Positions 41,970 to 51,390 of a DNA stretch of 64,000 nt are shown here, in pieces. A program made the translations under genes and the position numbers. Numbering within the stretch: the stretch's first letter is position 1; the number at the start of each line of letters is the position of its first letter. The DNA comes from Chitinophagaceae bacterium (lineage in GTDB: Bacteria > Bacteroidota > Bacteroidia > Chitinophagales > Chitinophagaceae), in the NCBI GenBank assembly GCA_023229465.1, contig JALNZE010000001.1, positions 186,001-250,000 on the forward strand. Reading direction: 5' to 3'. Below the pieces are notes generated by a model, which did no database searches, had not been told where the DNA came from, and saw only the letters and a list, made by a program, of their open reading frames with translations.

Positions 41970-43280
41970 ATGGAAATCAAAACCAACCCCGCTTCCAAAC
42001 ATTCCAGCAGGAGATCATTTGTAAAAAACGGTTTACAGGCTGCTATCGCTTTTACCATTGTACCCCGTTTTGTATTAGGCGGCAAAGGATATTTACCTCC
42101 GAGTGACCGTATTAATTTAGCTTTTATTGGAACAGGCAAGCAATCAAAAAGCCTGGTGCACTCGTTTAAAGATATCGCACAGACCATTGCAGGGGCCGAT
42201 GTTGATAAACAAAAACTGGCGGCTTTTCAAAGGATTACTGAGCAGTATTATGCAGAAGCCGGCCAAAAAACAACCTATAAAGGATTTACCGCTTATGCCG
42301 ATTTCAGAGAGATGCTTGAGCGAAAAGATATAGATGCCATTGTAATTGCCACACCCGACCACTGGCATGCCGTACAAACAGTGATGGCTGCCAATGCCGG
42401 CAAGCATGTGTATTGCGAAAAGCCCATGGCGCATTCAGTAGCGGAAGGAAGAGCCATGGTAAACGCGGTGCAGAAAAATAAAGTAGTCTTTCAAACCGGC
42501 AGTATGCAACGTTCCTGGGATAAATTCAGAACCGCCTGTGAGCTGGTTCGCAACGGATATATTGGCCAGGTGAAAGAGGTATTGGTTACTGTTGGCAATC
42601 CCGCCATTGCGTTTAATCTTCCGGGTATGCCCGTTCCTGATTATTTAAACTGGGATGGATGGGTGGGCCCTTCTGTAATGAGACCCTACCATACAGAACT
42701 TTCACCGCCTGTTGAACAGGATGTATACCCTAACTGGCGTAATTACAAAGAATATGGGGGTGGTATATTAAGTGATTGGGGCGCTCATATGTTTGATATT
42801 GCCCAATGGGCATTGGGTATGGACAGGAGCGGCCCTGTAAAATTTATTCCTCCCTCCGGAAATGAAGTAAAGGGCCTTACCATGATTTATGAAAATGGCA
42901 TTGTGATGAAACATGTTGATTTTGGAAGGGGCTTTGCAGTGCGTTTTACCGGAGAGAAGGGAACCATCAATATCAGCAGGGATTTTTTAGATAGTGACCC
43001 TTCCAATATAGCAACGGCGGTATTAGAACAGAATGCTGTACGATTATACAACAGCAGCAATCATTACCAGGACTGGCTTGACTGCATTAAAACTGGCAAA
43101 CAACCCATCGCTGATGTGGAAACCGGCCATAGAACCAGCAGCGTATGTTGTTTGGCTAATATTGCTTATTGGCTAAGAAGGCCATTGAACTGGGATCCGG
43201 TAAATGAGCAGTTTGCCAATGATGCGGAAGCCAATGCGCTACTGAATCCAGCCATTCGAGGACCGTGGAAATTGTCTTAG
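41970..43280 (+). CDS. Tat-exported Gfo/Idh/MocA family oxidoreductase
   Basis: A 436-residue protein starting with a twin-arginine signal (KHSSRRSFVKNGLQAAI, R14-R15). The Rossmann NAD(P) site is INLAFIGTGKQSKSL; the family motif is GKHVYCEKPMAHS with the EKP Lys. DPD-type substrate site HWHAVQTVM and a C-terminal domain (GGILSDWGAHMFDIAQWALG) follow. Exported members of this family in Bacteroidota act on sugars or their glycosides. It is divergent from the threonine cluster; substrate not predictable. Confidence 0.85.
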   Translation: MEIKTNPASKHSSRRSFVKNGLQAAIAFTIVPRFVLGGKGYLPPSDRINLAFIGTGKQSKSLVHSFKDIAQTIAGADVDKQKLAAFQRITEQYYAEAGQKTTYKGFTAYADFREMLERKDIDAIVIATPDHWHAVQTVMAANAGKHVYCEKPMAHSVAEGRAMVNAVQKNKVVFQTGSMQRSWDKFRTACELVRNGYIGQVKEVLVTVGNPAIAFNLPGMPVPDYLNWDGWVGPSVMRPYHTELSPPVEQDVYPNWRNYKEYGGGILSDWGAHMFDIAQWALGMDRSGPVKFIPPSGNEVKGLTMIYENGIVMKHVDFGRGFAVRFTGEKGTINISRDFLDSDPSNIATAVLEQNAVRLYNSSNHYQDWLDCIKTGKQPIADVETGHRTSSVCCLANIAYWLRRPLNWDPVNEQFANDAEANALLNPAIRGPWKLS

Positions 43281-43292
43281 CCTGAATAGAGG

Positions 43293-44591
43293 CTATTGAT
43301 TTAATAACCATTCTTTCAGTTGACTGAATGAAGCATCCATTTGAATACTTTGTTTTTCTTTTGCAAAGAGGTATTGGACAGAAGCGGGTATCTCAATTTT
43401 TTTTCCGGTCATGGATTCCACCGTTTCAGGAAATTTTACCGGGTGGGCCGTTTCTAAAATCATTCCTTTTTGTCCGGGATGTTTTGAGAGGTATTGATTT
43501 AATGCATAATACCCTACGGCGCCATGCGGATCTAATGTGTATCCATCCTGTTGGTACACTTCGGCTATGGTTTGTTTGGTGATAGCATCACTAACCGTAT
43601 ACCCTGATATCTTTTCTTTGATGGAAGCATACTCATTCCGGAAAAGTTCCATCACACGAATAAAATTACTGGGGCTTCCCACATCCATCGCATTGGAAAT
43701 AGTAGGTACCGCCGTTTTGGGTTGGTAGGTACCGCTTCGCAAATATTCGGGCACAGCATCATTCACATTACAGGCTGCAATAAAATGTTGTACGGGCAAT
43801 CCGCTTAGATGCGCCAGTAATCCGGCACAGATATTACCAAAATTACCACTTGGCACGGCAATAACGGGTGGATGATTTTTTTCTTTCCATTGCTGGTAAG
43901 CGAAGAAATAATACAACTGTTGTGGCAACCACCTGGCTACATTGATTGAGTTAGCTGAAGTAAGCGCCAATGATTGATTGAGATCAGCATCCATGAACGC
44001 GTCTTTTACCATGGCCTGGCAATCATCAAAACTGCCGTTTACTTCAAGGGCGGTAATATTCTGGCCGCAGGTAGTGAGTTGTAATTCCTGCACGGCACTT
44101 ACTTTGCCGGATGGATAGAGAATGACAACCTCTACTCCTTCCACGCCTAAAAAACCATTCGCAACAGCTCCGCCGGTATCGCCGGAAGTGGCTACCAATA
44201 CCGTTACTTTTCCTTTCTGCTGCTGTGAAAAATAACCAAGGCACCGGCTCATAAATCTGGCGCCTACATCTTTAAAAGCCAGGGTTGGCCCATGAAAAAG
44301 TTCCAGTGAAAAAATATTTTCATTAATGGGTACTAAAGGAAAAGGGAAGTTGATGGTTTCAGCCACAATCCTGTATAAAGTTTTTGGGTCAATAGTATCA
44401 CCAACATATGGTTGCATAATCAGGAATGCCAATTCTTCCTTTGAATAGCTTTCAATATTCTCAATAACTGATGGGTCAATTGCAGGAATTTTTTCCGGAA
44501 AATACAATCCTTTATCAGGCGCCTGTCCCTTAATGGTGGCTTCCCGGAAATTTACAGTAGGGGCAGTTTTATTGAGACTATAATAATTCAT
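43293..44591 (-). CDS. thrC: Threonine synthase
   Basis: A 432-residue PLP enzyme turning O-phosphohomoserine into threonine. The PLP lysine is in TLAFKDVGARFMSR, the phosphate loop in VATSGDTGGAVANGF and the substrate region in SANSINVARWLPQQ. The start MNYYSLNKTAPTVNFREA is normal for the family. Last gene of the thirteen-gene amino-acid cluster, 44 bases after thrB. Full length. Confidence 0.95.
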   Translation of the reverse strand: MNYYSLNKTAPTVNFREATIKGQAPDKGLYFPEKIPAIDPSVIENIESYSKEELAFLIMQPYVGDTIDPKTLYRIVAETINFPFPLVPINENIFSLELFHGPTLAFKDVGARFMSRCLGYFSQQQKGKVTVLVATSGDTGGAVANGFLGVEGVEVVILYPSGKVSAVQELQLTTCGQNITALEVNGSFDDCQAMVKDAFMDADLNQSLALTSANSINVARWLPQQLYYFFAYQQWKEKNHPPVIAVPSGNFGNICAGLLAHLSGLPVQHFIAACNVNDAVPEYLRSGTYQPKTAVPTISNAMDVGSPSNFIRVMELFRNEYASIKEKISGYTVSDAITKQTIAEVYQQDGYTLDPHGAVGYYALNQYLSKHPGQKGMILETAHPVKFPETVESMTGKKIEIPASVQYLFAKEKQSIQMDASFSQLKEWLLNQ

Positions 44592-44635
44592 GTATTGGGC
44601 AAATAATCAATAGTGAATATTGTTTTGAATAATGA

Positions 44636-45619
44636 TTAGACAATTAATTTTACTCCTTGCTGATTAATGGTAGTTATATAGGTATGATGATCTAAAGAGA
44701 GGCGTTCATACACCGAATGCATTTGTTGTTCTACTGCTTTGGCAGTTTCTTCATCTTTACTCAACATAAAAATAGAAGGCCCCGATCCTGAAATGCCGCC
44801 ACCTAATGCGCCGGCTTCTTTACTCAGCTGTTTTATTTTATCGAACCCCGGAATTAAAATACTTCTCACGGGCTCTATCAATACATCTTCCAGTGAGCGC
44901 CCGATTAACTCATAATCGCTTTTCAATAACCCTGCTACCAGGCCTGCTATATTACCCCATTGCCTGATGGCGTCTTTTAATAATACCTGTTGTTTTAAAA
45001 TACCGCGGGCATCTGAGGTACGAACTTCTATCTGGGGATGTACGATGGTTACATACAAAGGCGGAGCTGTTAACTGAATAATATCCAGCGGAAAAATAGA
45101 ACGTATCAAAGTAACGCCACCATAGATACAGGGTGCTATATTGTCTGCATGTTTAACACCGGAGGCCAATTTTTCTCCATTCATGGCAAACCTTACCAGG
45201 TCCTCATTTGTAAATGGGTTATTCAACAACCAATTGGCCGCTACAACGGCGCCGGCCGAACTTGCAGCGCTGGAACCCACACCACTGCCGGGTTTGATAT
45301 GTTTGCAAATCCGCAATTCAAATCCAATATCTCCGGCGGTTTCTTCCAGCATGGCCAGCAAGGCAGCGCCCGCTACATTGCGTTCCGGATCAGTAGGGAG
45401 GTTATACTCATCTTCATTGATAATGGTTATTCCCGGTTTGCCGGTAAAGCAAATACTCATTTCATCATAGGGATCATTCACGGCAAAACCCAATACATCA
45501 AAACCGCAGACCATATTGGCTACTGTGGCCGGGGCCTGAATAGTAATACGATCCTTCACATGACTACCGGACCCACTGAGTGGGTTGTAACAAAAACTAT
45601 TAATAAAATGTAGTTTCAT
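44636..45619 (-). CDS. thrB: Homoserine kinase
   Basis: A GHMP-family kinase making O-phosphohomoserine for thrC. The N-terminal core is APATVANMVCGFDVLG, the ATP loop KPGSGVGSSAASSAG, the C-terminal motif GALGGGISGSGPSIF. The reading from 45619 has 327 residues; the first 20 (LHFINSFCYNPLSGSGSH) are not typical of the family, so a GTG at 45559 (VKDRITIQAPATVAN) may be the true start. It lies 57 bases after thrA. Confidence 0.93.
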   Translation of the reverse strand: MKLHFINSFCYNPLSGSGSHVKDRITIQAPATVANMVCGFDVLGFAVNDPYDEMSICFTGKPGITIINEDEYNLPTDPERNVAGAALLAMLEETAGDIGFELRICKHIKPGSGVGSSAASSAGAVVAANWLLNNPFTNEDLVRFAMNGEKLASGVKHADNIAPCIYGGVTLIRSIFPLDIIQLTAPPLYVTIVHPQIEVRTSDARGILKQQVLLKDAIRQWGNIAGLVAGLLKSDYELIGRSLEDVLIEPVRSILIPGFDKIKQLSKEAGALGGGISGSGPSIFMLSKDEETAKAVEQQMHSVYERLSLDHHTYITTINQQGVKLIV

Positions 45620-45676
45620 GTTTAGTACAAATTCTTATCGTAAAACTTACATACACATTTCGGGTGATGGTAAATT

Positions 45677-48118
45677 TTATCTTGCTACTCTAATAATATC
45701 TGCGAATACACCTGAAGCAGTAACGTCCGCGCCAGCTCCTGCACCCTTTATCACCAGGGGCTGTTCGGGGTATCGGTCAGTATAAAATAAAACAAGGTTA
45801 TCCTTTCCATACAAATGATAGAAATCCGATTCGGCAGGAATATGACGCAACCCTACTGATGCTTTTCCGTTTTCATAGGTTGCCACAAATTTTAATTTAC
45901 AATTTTCAGAAGCGGCGGCTTCGTAAAGTTTTTTAAAATGTGGTTCCTGCTTAGCCATCTCTGCATAAAAATCCGCTACACTCCCTTCAAAACAGGATAG
46001 GGGCAAAAAGTATTGATTACTGATATCCTCCATTTCCAGTTGCTGCCCGGCTTCCCGTGCCAGTATCATTATTTTACGCATCACATCGGTGCCGCCAAGA
46101 TCGAGGCGTGGATCGGGTTCTGTGTAGCCCTCATCCTGTGCCTGCCTAACTACCTCCGCAAAGAGTTTGGTACCATCATAATGATTAAAAACAAAATTCA
46201 GCGTACCTGATAATACGGCCTGTATCCTGTTTACTTTATCACCACTTCGTAACAGGTCATTCAATGTACCAATTACCGGTAAACCTGCACCCACATTGGT
46301 TTCAAATAAGAATTGCGCATTGAATTCACGCGACAATGCCTTCAGTTTATGATAAGACGCATAGCTTGATGAGCAGGCAATTTTGTTGCAGGCAACAACA
46401 GAAACACTTTTACCCAGCAAAGAGCCATATACGCCCGCTACTTCTGTATTGGCCGTAACATCTACAAATACACTGTTACGTAAATTTTTATCAATAATAC
46501 ATTGCGCAAAGTCATTAATATTTCCATGCGCTGATTCCAGTAATTGATCTTTCCAGGTATCAAGGTTGATACCCTCCTCATTAATCAGGATTCTTTTACT
46601 GTTTGCCAAACCAATCACCTGAATCTGAATCCGTAGTGTATCCTGCAGGTACTGGAATTGCTTTTTTATCTGCCCTAATAATTTACCTCCTACATTTCCT
46701 GTGCCGGCTATAAAAACATTCAACTGCTTATAGGTAGTTTCAAAAAATTCTTCGTGAAGTACATTAATCGCTTTTTTTACATCTGAACCGGAAAGTACCG
46801 CGGATATATTTTTCTCTGATGACCCCTGTGCAATGGCTCTCACATTGATACCATTTCTTCCTAATACTCCAAACATTTTACCACTAATACCCGGATGGCT
46901 TTTCATTTGTTCGCCAACCAGTGCAACAATAGATAAGTTGGATTCTACTTTCAGTGGTTCGATGGTGCCGCTCTGAACTTCGAAACTGAATGCATGATCA
47001 ATCGATTTTTTTGCTTTGCTTTTATCCGCTTCATTGATGCCTACACAAATAGAATGTTCCGATGAACTTTGTGTAATCAGTATCACGTTCACACTTTCAT
47101 TCGCCAGCGCCTCGAAAAGGCGTTTTGAAAAACCCGGAATACCTACCATGCCAGTTCCTTCCAAACTTAACAGGCTGATTTTATTGATGCTTGATATCCC
47201 TCTGATGAAACTATCGGTAACCGCAGATTCATTTTCAATTAATGTTCCATATTCATCCGGCGCAAAGGTATTCTTGATCCATACCGGGATATTTTTAGTC
47301 ATTACCGGTTGAATGGTTGGCGGATAAATAATCTTGGCCCCAAAATGCGAAAGTTCCATTGCTTCCTGGTATGAAATTCTCTGAATAGGTTTTGCATTTT
47401 GCACCTGGCGTGGATCGGCTGTCATCATACCACTTACATCGGTCCATATTTCCAGAATAGTAGCCTGGCAGGCAGCGGCAAAAATCGCGGCGGTATAATC
47501 AGAGCCGCCTCTTCCCAGCGTAGTAGTGTTATGCAGTTCATCACTCGAAATAAAGCCGGGGGCAATATACAATTGATGCGGATAGGCGACAAAATGGTCC
47601 TTTATCTTTTGATTAGTAACAGCAAATAGCACGGCAGCATTTCCATGATTAGAATTAGTTGCAATAAGTTTACGGGAGTCTACCCATAACTGATCGGCCT
47701 CTAAGGATTGGAAGGCGGCAGAAATGGTTAAAGAAGATAATAGTTCTCCATAACTCACAATACGGTCTTTGGTTCGGGGGGATAGTTCACCCAATAGGAA
47801 TACGCCGTCGCAAATGCCATCGAGTTCATTGAACTGTTGTTTTACCTGGCTTAGTGTTGCGCTCTGCTGTTGAATGGGTAGCAGATCACGAACGGTATCG
47901 AGATGCCGTTTTTCAAGTTCCTTTAATAATGCCTTATACGATTCTTGGGCCGTGGAAGCCAGATGTCCAACCTGTAATAAACTATCTGTAACACCACCCA
48001 GCGCTGATACCACCAATACTGTGGGTTCTTTTTTAACAGCCCGCTGCACTATGGCAATTACTTTGTGTATGTTAGCCGCATTCGCTACTGAACTACCGCC
48101 AAATTTTAATACCTGCAT
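45677..48118 (-). CDS. thrA: Bifunctional aspartate kinase / homoserine dehydrogenase I
   Basis: An 813-residue fusion. Residues 1-290 are the kinase (MQVLKFGGSSVANAANIHK, with the KFGGSS motif; TTLGRGGSDYTAAIFAAA). About 310-450 are paired ACT domains (LLSLEGTGMVGIPGFSKRL, VALVGEQMKSHPGISGKM), which in the family give feedback control by threonine. About 460-813 are homoserine dehydrogenase (VFIAGTGNVGGKLL for NAD(P), GTLNFVFNHYDG). Aspartate-semialdehyde dehydrogenase, the step between its two activities, is not in the window. 48 bases after ilvA. Confidence 0.95.
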   Translation of the reverse strand: MQVLKFGGSSVANAANIHKVIAIVQRAVKKEPTVLVVSALGGVTDSLLQVGHLASTAQESYKALLKELEKRHLDTVRDLLPIQQQSATLSQVKQQFNELDGICDGVFLLGELSPRTKDRIVSYGELLSSLTISAAFQSLEADQLWVDSRKLIATNSNHGNAAVLFAVTNQKIKDHFVAYPHQLYIAPGFISSDELHNTTTLGRGGSDYTAAIFAAACQATILEIWTDVSGMMTADPRQVQNAKPIQRISYQEAMELSHFGAKIIYPPTIQPVMTKNIPVWIKNTFAPDEYGTLIENESAVTDSFIRGISSINKISLLSLEGTGMVGIPGFSKRLFEALANESVNVILITQSSSEHSICVGINEADKSKAKKSIDHAFSFEVQSGTIEPLKVESNLSIVALVGEQMKSHPGISGKMFGVLGRNGINVRAIAQGSSEKNISAVLSGSDVKKAINVLHEEFFETTYKQLNVFIAGTGNVGGKLLGQIKKQFQYLQDTLRIQIQVIGLANSKRILINEEGINLDTWKDQLLESAHGNINDFAQCIIDKNLRNSVFVDVTANTEVAGVYGSLLGKSVSVVACNKIACSSSYASYHKLKALSREFNAQFLFETNVGAGLPVIGTLNDLLRSGDKVNRIQAVLSGTLNFVFNHYDGTKLFAEVVRQAQDEGYTEPDPRLDLGGTDVMRKIMILAREAGQQLEMEDISNQYFLPLSCFEGSVADFYAEMAKQEPHFKKLYEAAASENCKLKFVATYENGKASVGLRHIPAESDFYHLYGKDNLVLFYTDRYPEQPLVIKGAGAGADVTASGVFADIIRVAR

Positions 48119-48166
48119 ATAATTGATACTTGTATCCTATGGGATGTTGATAAAAAATTAAATGTA

Positions 48167-49426
48167 TCATACCAGGTATCCAAACAAATTATCATTCTGT
48201 TTCAACTCGGTATAATTGATATGGAAACTGTTCATATTTTGGATCAATACCTCATAATCCTGCTTTGATTTTAACTCAATACCTACCAGGGCAGGACCGG
48301 TTTCCTTATTATGTTTTTGCATATACTCAAAACGGGTAATATCATCCCCCGAACCTAATACATGGTTTACAAATTCTTTCAACGCGCCGGGTCTTTGGGC
48401 AAAGCGAATCAGAAAATAGTGTTTCAATCCTTCATATTGCAAAGATCTTTCTTTGATCTCCTGCATGCGGTCGATATCATTATTACTACCACTAACAATA
48501 CAAACGACTGTTTTGCCTTTAATCTCTTCCGCATAATCATCCAATGCCGCAATCGATAATGCGCCGGCTGGTTCCACTACTATGGCATCTTCATTATACA
48601 ATTGCAAAATAGTAGTACAAACCTTTCCTTCGGGCACCAGGTGCATATCATCGAGCACGTCTTTACAAATACTGAAAGTGATATCACCCACCCGTTTTAC
48701 AGAAGCGCCATCTACAAAGCGTTCAATATTTTCAACAGTTACCGGATGACCCGCTTTAATGGCTTCAAACATAGACGGAGCACCTTCCGGTTCCAGCCCT
48801 ATGATTTTGGTTTGGGGGGAGAATGTTTTGAAATATGCGCCAACACCCGCGCTTAACCCACCACCACCAACCGGAATAAAAAGAAAATCTATGTCAGACT
48901 TGTCTTCCAATATCTCTATGCCTACGGTAGCCTGACCTTCAATAATGCGCAGGTCATCAAAGGGGGGAACAAATGTCATACCATTTTCCTCTGTATATTG
49001 TTTCGCTGCTACAGCGCAATCATCAAATGTATCGCCGGATAGTCTTACCTCAATAAAACCTTCCCCAAACATTTTCGTCTGACTAACTTTTTGATTTGGG
49101 GTGATGATGGGCATGAATACCACCCCCTTTACATTCAATTTTTTACAGCTATAGGCAAAGCCCTGTGCATGATTGCCCGCACTGGCACAAACCACCCCTT
49201 TCTGCAACTGTTCCAATGGCAGGCTGCTCATCATATTATAGGCACCCCGTAATTTATAAGATCGTACTATCTGAAGGTCCTCTCTTTTCAGGAAAACATC
49301 ACATTGGTACTTACGGGACAAATTGTGGTTGTAGGTAAGCGGTGTTCTGTTCACTACCTTTTTCAAGCGCGCTGCCGCGGTTTGAAAATCAAGTGAAGGT
49401 ATTGATATGATGGATGGGTCTTGCAT
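48167..49426 (-). CDS. ilvA: Threonine deaminase (biosynthetic)
   Basis: A 419-residue PLP enzyme turning threonine into 2-oxobutanoate, the first step to isoleucine. The PLP lysine is K58 in VRSYKLRGAYNMM, the phosphate loop is GGGGLSAGVGAYF. The C-terminal 80 residues (LKHYFLIRFAQRPGALKEF) form a single ACT-like regulatory unit, so this is the short type rather than the two-ACT E. coli form. It joins the threonine genes to the ilv genes in one direction. Confidence 0.94.
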   Translation of the reverse strand: MQDPSIISIPSLDFQTAAARLKKVVNRTPLTYNHNLSRKYQCDVFLKREDLQIVRSYKLRGAYNMMSSLPLEQLQKGVVCASAGNHAQGFAYSCKKLNVKGVVFMPIITPNQKVSQTKMFGEGFIEVRLSGDTFDDCAVAAKQYTEENGMTFVPPFDDLRIIEGQATVGIEILEDKSDIDFLFIPVGGGGLSAGVGAYFKTFSPQTKIIGLEPEGAPSMFEAIKAGHPVTVENIERFVDGASVKRVGDITFSICKDVLDDMHLVPEGKVCTTILQLYNEDAIVVEPAGALSIAALDDYAEEIKGKTVVCIVSGSNNDIDRMQEIKERSLQYEGLKHYFLIRFAQRPGALKEFVNHVLGSGDDITRFEYMQKHNKETGPALVGIELKSKQDYEVLIQNMNSFHINYTELKQNDNLFGYLV

Positions 49427-49526
49427 ATATATCTATTTCACACCAACATCACTATGCTTGTCTATACACTCAATAGTATTGTGAGAGTTAAAACAGCCTG
49501 GCGCTGATGGTGAATGTGTTTACTGA

Positions 49527-50585
49527 TTAGGCTTTAGCGGGCTGGTTTTCAGGACGTAAACCTCTTACCGTTCTGCCTGCCTGCCACATTTCACTGTCAT
49601 GTAATTCTTTCAGTTCCACTTCCAGTTTCTCACGATAGTCGGCTTTACTGTTACTTTCAATGGATCTGGCTGCTTCCTTACCTGCAGCAACACTTTCATA
49701 GAGTTCAGTAAATACAGGCAAGGTGGCATCGCGGAATTTTTTCCACCAATCCAGTGCACCACGCTGTGCGGTAGTAGAACAGTTGGCATACATCCAATCC
49801 ATTCCATTCTCGGCAACCAGTGGCATCAATGATTGAGTTAATTCTTCAACGGTTTCATTAAATGCTTCTGAAGGAGAATGTCCTTTGGAACGAAGCACCT
49901 GGTATTGTGCCGCAAAAATTCCCTGTATGGCGCCCATCAGTGTTCCACGCTCACCGGTAAGATCACTATATACTTCTTTCTTAAAATTGGTTTCAAATAA
50001 ATATCCACTTCCAATAGCAATACCCAATGCAACCACCCTGTCAAAAGCACGACCGGTAGCATCCTGGAAAATAGCATAGCTGCTGTTCAATCCGCGACCC
50101 TGTAAAAACATTCTGCGCAAAGAAGTGCCGGAACCTTTTGGCGCTACCAGAAATACATCTACATCGGCAGGAGGAATGATACCTGTCTGGTCGTTATAAG
50201 TAATACCAAACCCATGAGAAAAATAAAGGGCCTTCCCTGGTGTCAAATGTTTTTTTACGGTTGGCCACATGGCTATTTGAGCAGCATCACTCAACAGGTA
50301 ACAAATAATAGTACCACGTTCTAAAGCTTCTTCTATTTCAAACAGGCTCTCGCCGGGAACGAATCCGTCACGTACTGCTTTATCCCAGCTTTTAGAATTT
50401 TTACGCTGACCTACAATTACATTAATACCATTTTCTTTTTGGTTTAACGCCTGACCTGGTCCCTGAACGCCATAGCCAATAACAGCTACTACTTCATCTT
50501 TCAAAACATCCTGCGCTTTTGCAAGAGGAAACTCTTCACGGGTTACTACATTTTCCTCAAGACCACCGAAATTTAACTTTGCCAT
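49527..50585 (-). CDS. ilvC: Ketol-acid reductoisomerase
   Basis: A 352-residue enzyme converting 2-acetolactate to the dihydroxy acid for valine and isoleucine. The nucleotide site is VAVIGYGVQGPGQALNQ. The NADP-side loop follows in GQRKNSKSWDKA, where the Arg and Ser residues suggest NADPH. The metal site lies in SDLTGERGTLMGAIQGIF with the Glu and Asp, and the C-terminal domain is single-unit. It begins directly after an AT-rich spacer from ilvN and its neighbours. Confidence 0.93.
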   Translation of the reverse strand: MAKLNFGGLEENVVTREEFPLAKAQDVLKDEVVAVIGYGVQGPGQALNQKENGINVIVGQRKNSKSWDKAVRDGFVPGESLFEIEEALERGTIICYLLSDAAQIAMWPTVKKHLTPGKALYFSHGFGITYNDQTGIIPPADVDVFLVAPKGSGTSLRRMFLQGRGLNSSYAIFQDATGRAFDRVVALGIAIGSGYLFETNFKKEVYSDLTGERGTLMGAIQGIFAAQYQVLRSKGHSPSEAFNETVEELTQSLMPLVAENGMDWMYANCSTTAQRGALDWWKKFRDATLPVFTELYESVAAGKEAARSIESNSKADYREKLEVELKELHDSEMWQAGRTVRGLRPENQPAKA

Positions 50586-50710
50586 TTTTTTTAGTTTACT
50601 GGTTTATTGGTTTATTAGTTTCTCTGTTTTATTGCTTGTTTTTGATTTTTGATTTTAATTTTTGACTTCTCACTCTTCAAGATTCCCGCCCCACGATTCC
50701 AACCTCCCCC

Positions 50711-51298
50711 CTACATACTAAACACCTCATCTTGTTTATCTAAAAATTCATTCTCAACCAATTCTTCTACCGGTTCTGTTTGTTCAAATTCTTTTAGTTT
50801 TTCATGAAACCCTTTACTGTCTTTGATGATAGCTACTCTTGCACTACGAACAAATTCAATTAATCCATAGGGGGCCAATACTTCTACCAATTTATCCGTT
50901 TCTTCACGATGGCCGCTGGTTTCAAAAATGGTATAGTCTTTACGTATTACAACAGCCCTGGCGCCATGCTCACGCAATAGCCTTTCTACTTTTACTTTTT
51001 CGGCAATCTCATCGGTAGGCACTTTGTATAAAGCCAATTCCTGCCAAACAATCTCATCATTGGTATTATAGTAGGCTTTTAATACCTCTACCTGTTTCTC
51101 AATCTGGCGTGCCAGCTTACGTACTACTTCTTCTGTTTCATCAATCACAATAGTGAAACGGTGTATACCTTCCGCCTCTGAAGGAGAGGTATTCAGACTT
51201 TCAATATTGATCTTTCTTCTGGAGAAGATAGTAGCAATACGTACCAGTAAACCAATATGGTTTTCTGCATACACGGTAATTGTAAATTCTTTTTTCAT
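50711..51298 (-). CDS. ilvN: Acetolactate synthase small (regulatory) subunit
   Basis: From the ATG at 51298 (MKKEFTITVYAENHIGLLVR) the protein has 195 residues; a TTG two codons earlier is less likely. The N-terminal ACT domain is visible (NHIGLLVRIATIFSRR, SPSEAEGIHRFTI), which in this family binds valine for feedback; the C-terminal domain (TDKLVEVLAPYGLIEFVRSA) activates the large subunit. It ends with an acidic tail. 92 bases after ilvB. Named ilvN or ilvH by different authors. Confidence 0.92.
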   Translation of the reverse strand: MKKEFTITVYAENHIGLLVRIATIFSRRKINIESLNTSPSEAEGIHRFTIVIDETEEVVRKLARQIEKQVEVLKAYYNTNDEIVWQELALYKVPTDEIAEKVKVERLLREHGARAVVIRKDYTIFETSGHREETDKLVEVLAPYGLIEFVRSARVAIIKDSKGFHEKLKEFEQTEPVEELVENEFLDKQDEVFSM

Positions 51299-51390
51299 AC
51301 CCAACCCCTAAAGGGTTTTTATTTATGAAGCCCGGGCTTCAATGTTTATAATAATTTTTTTGCCGCTGCTTTATCTTCGGCAGATGAAGC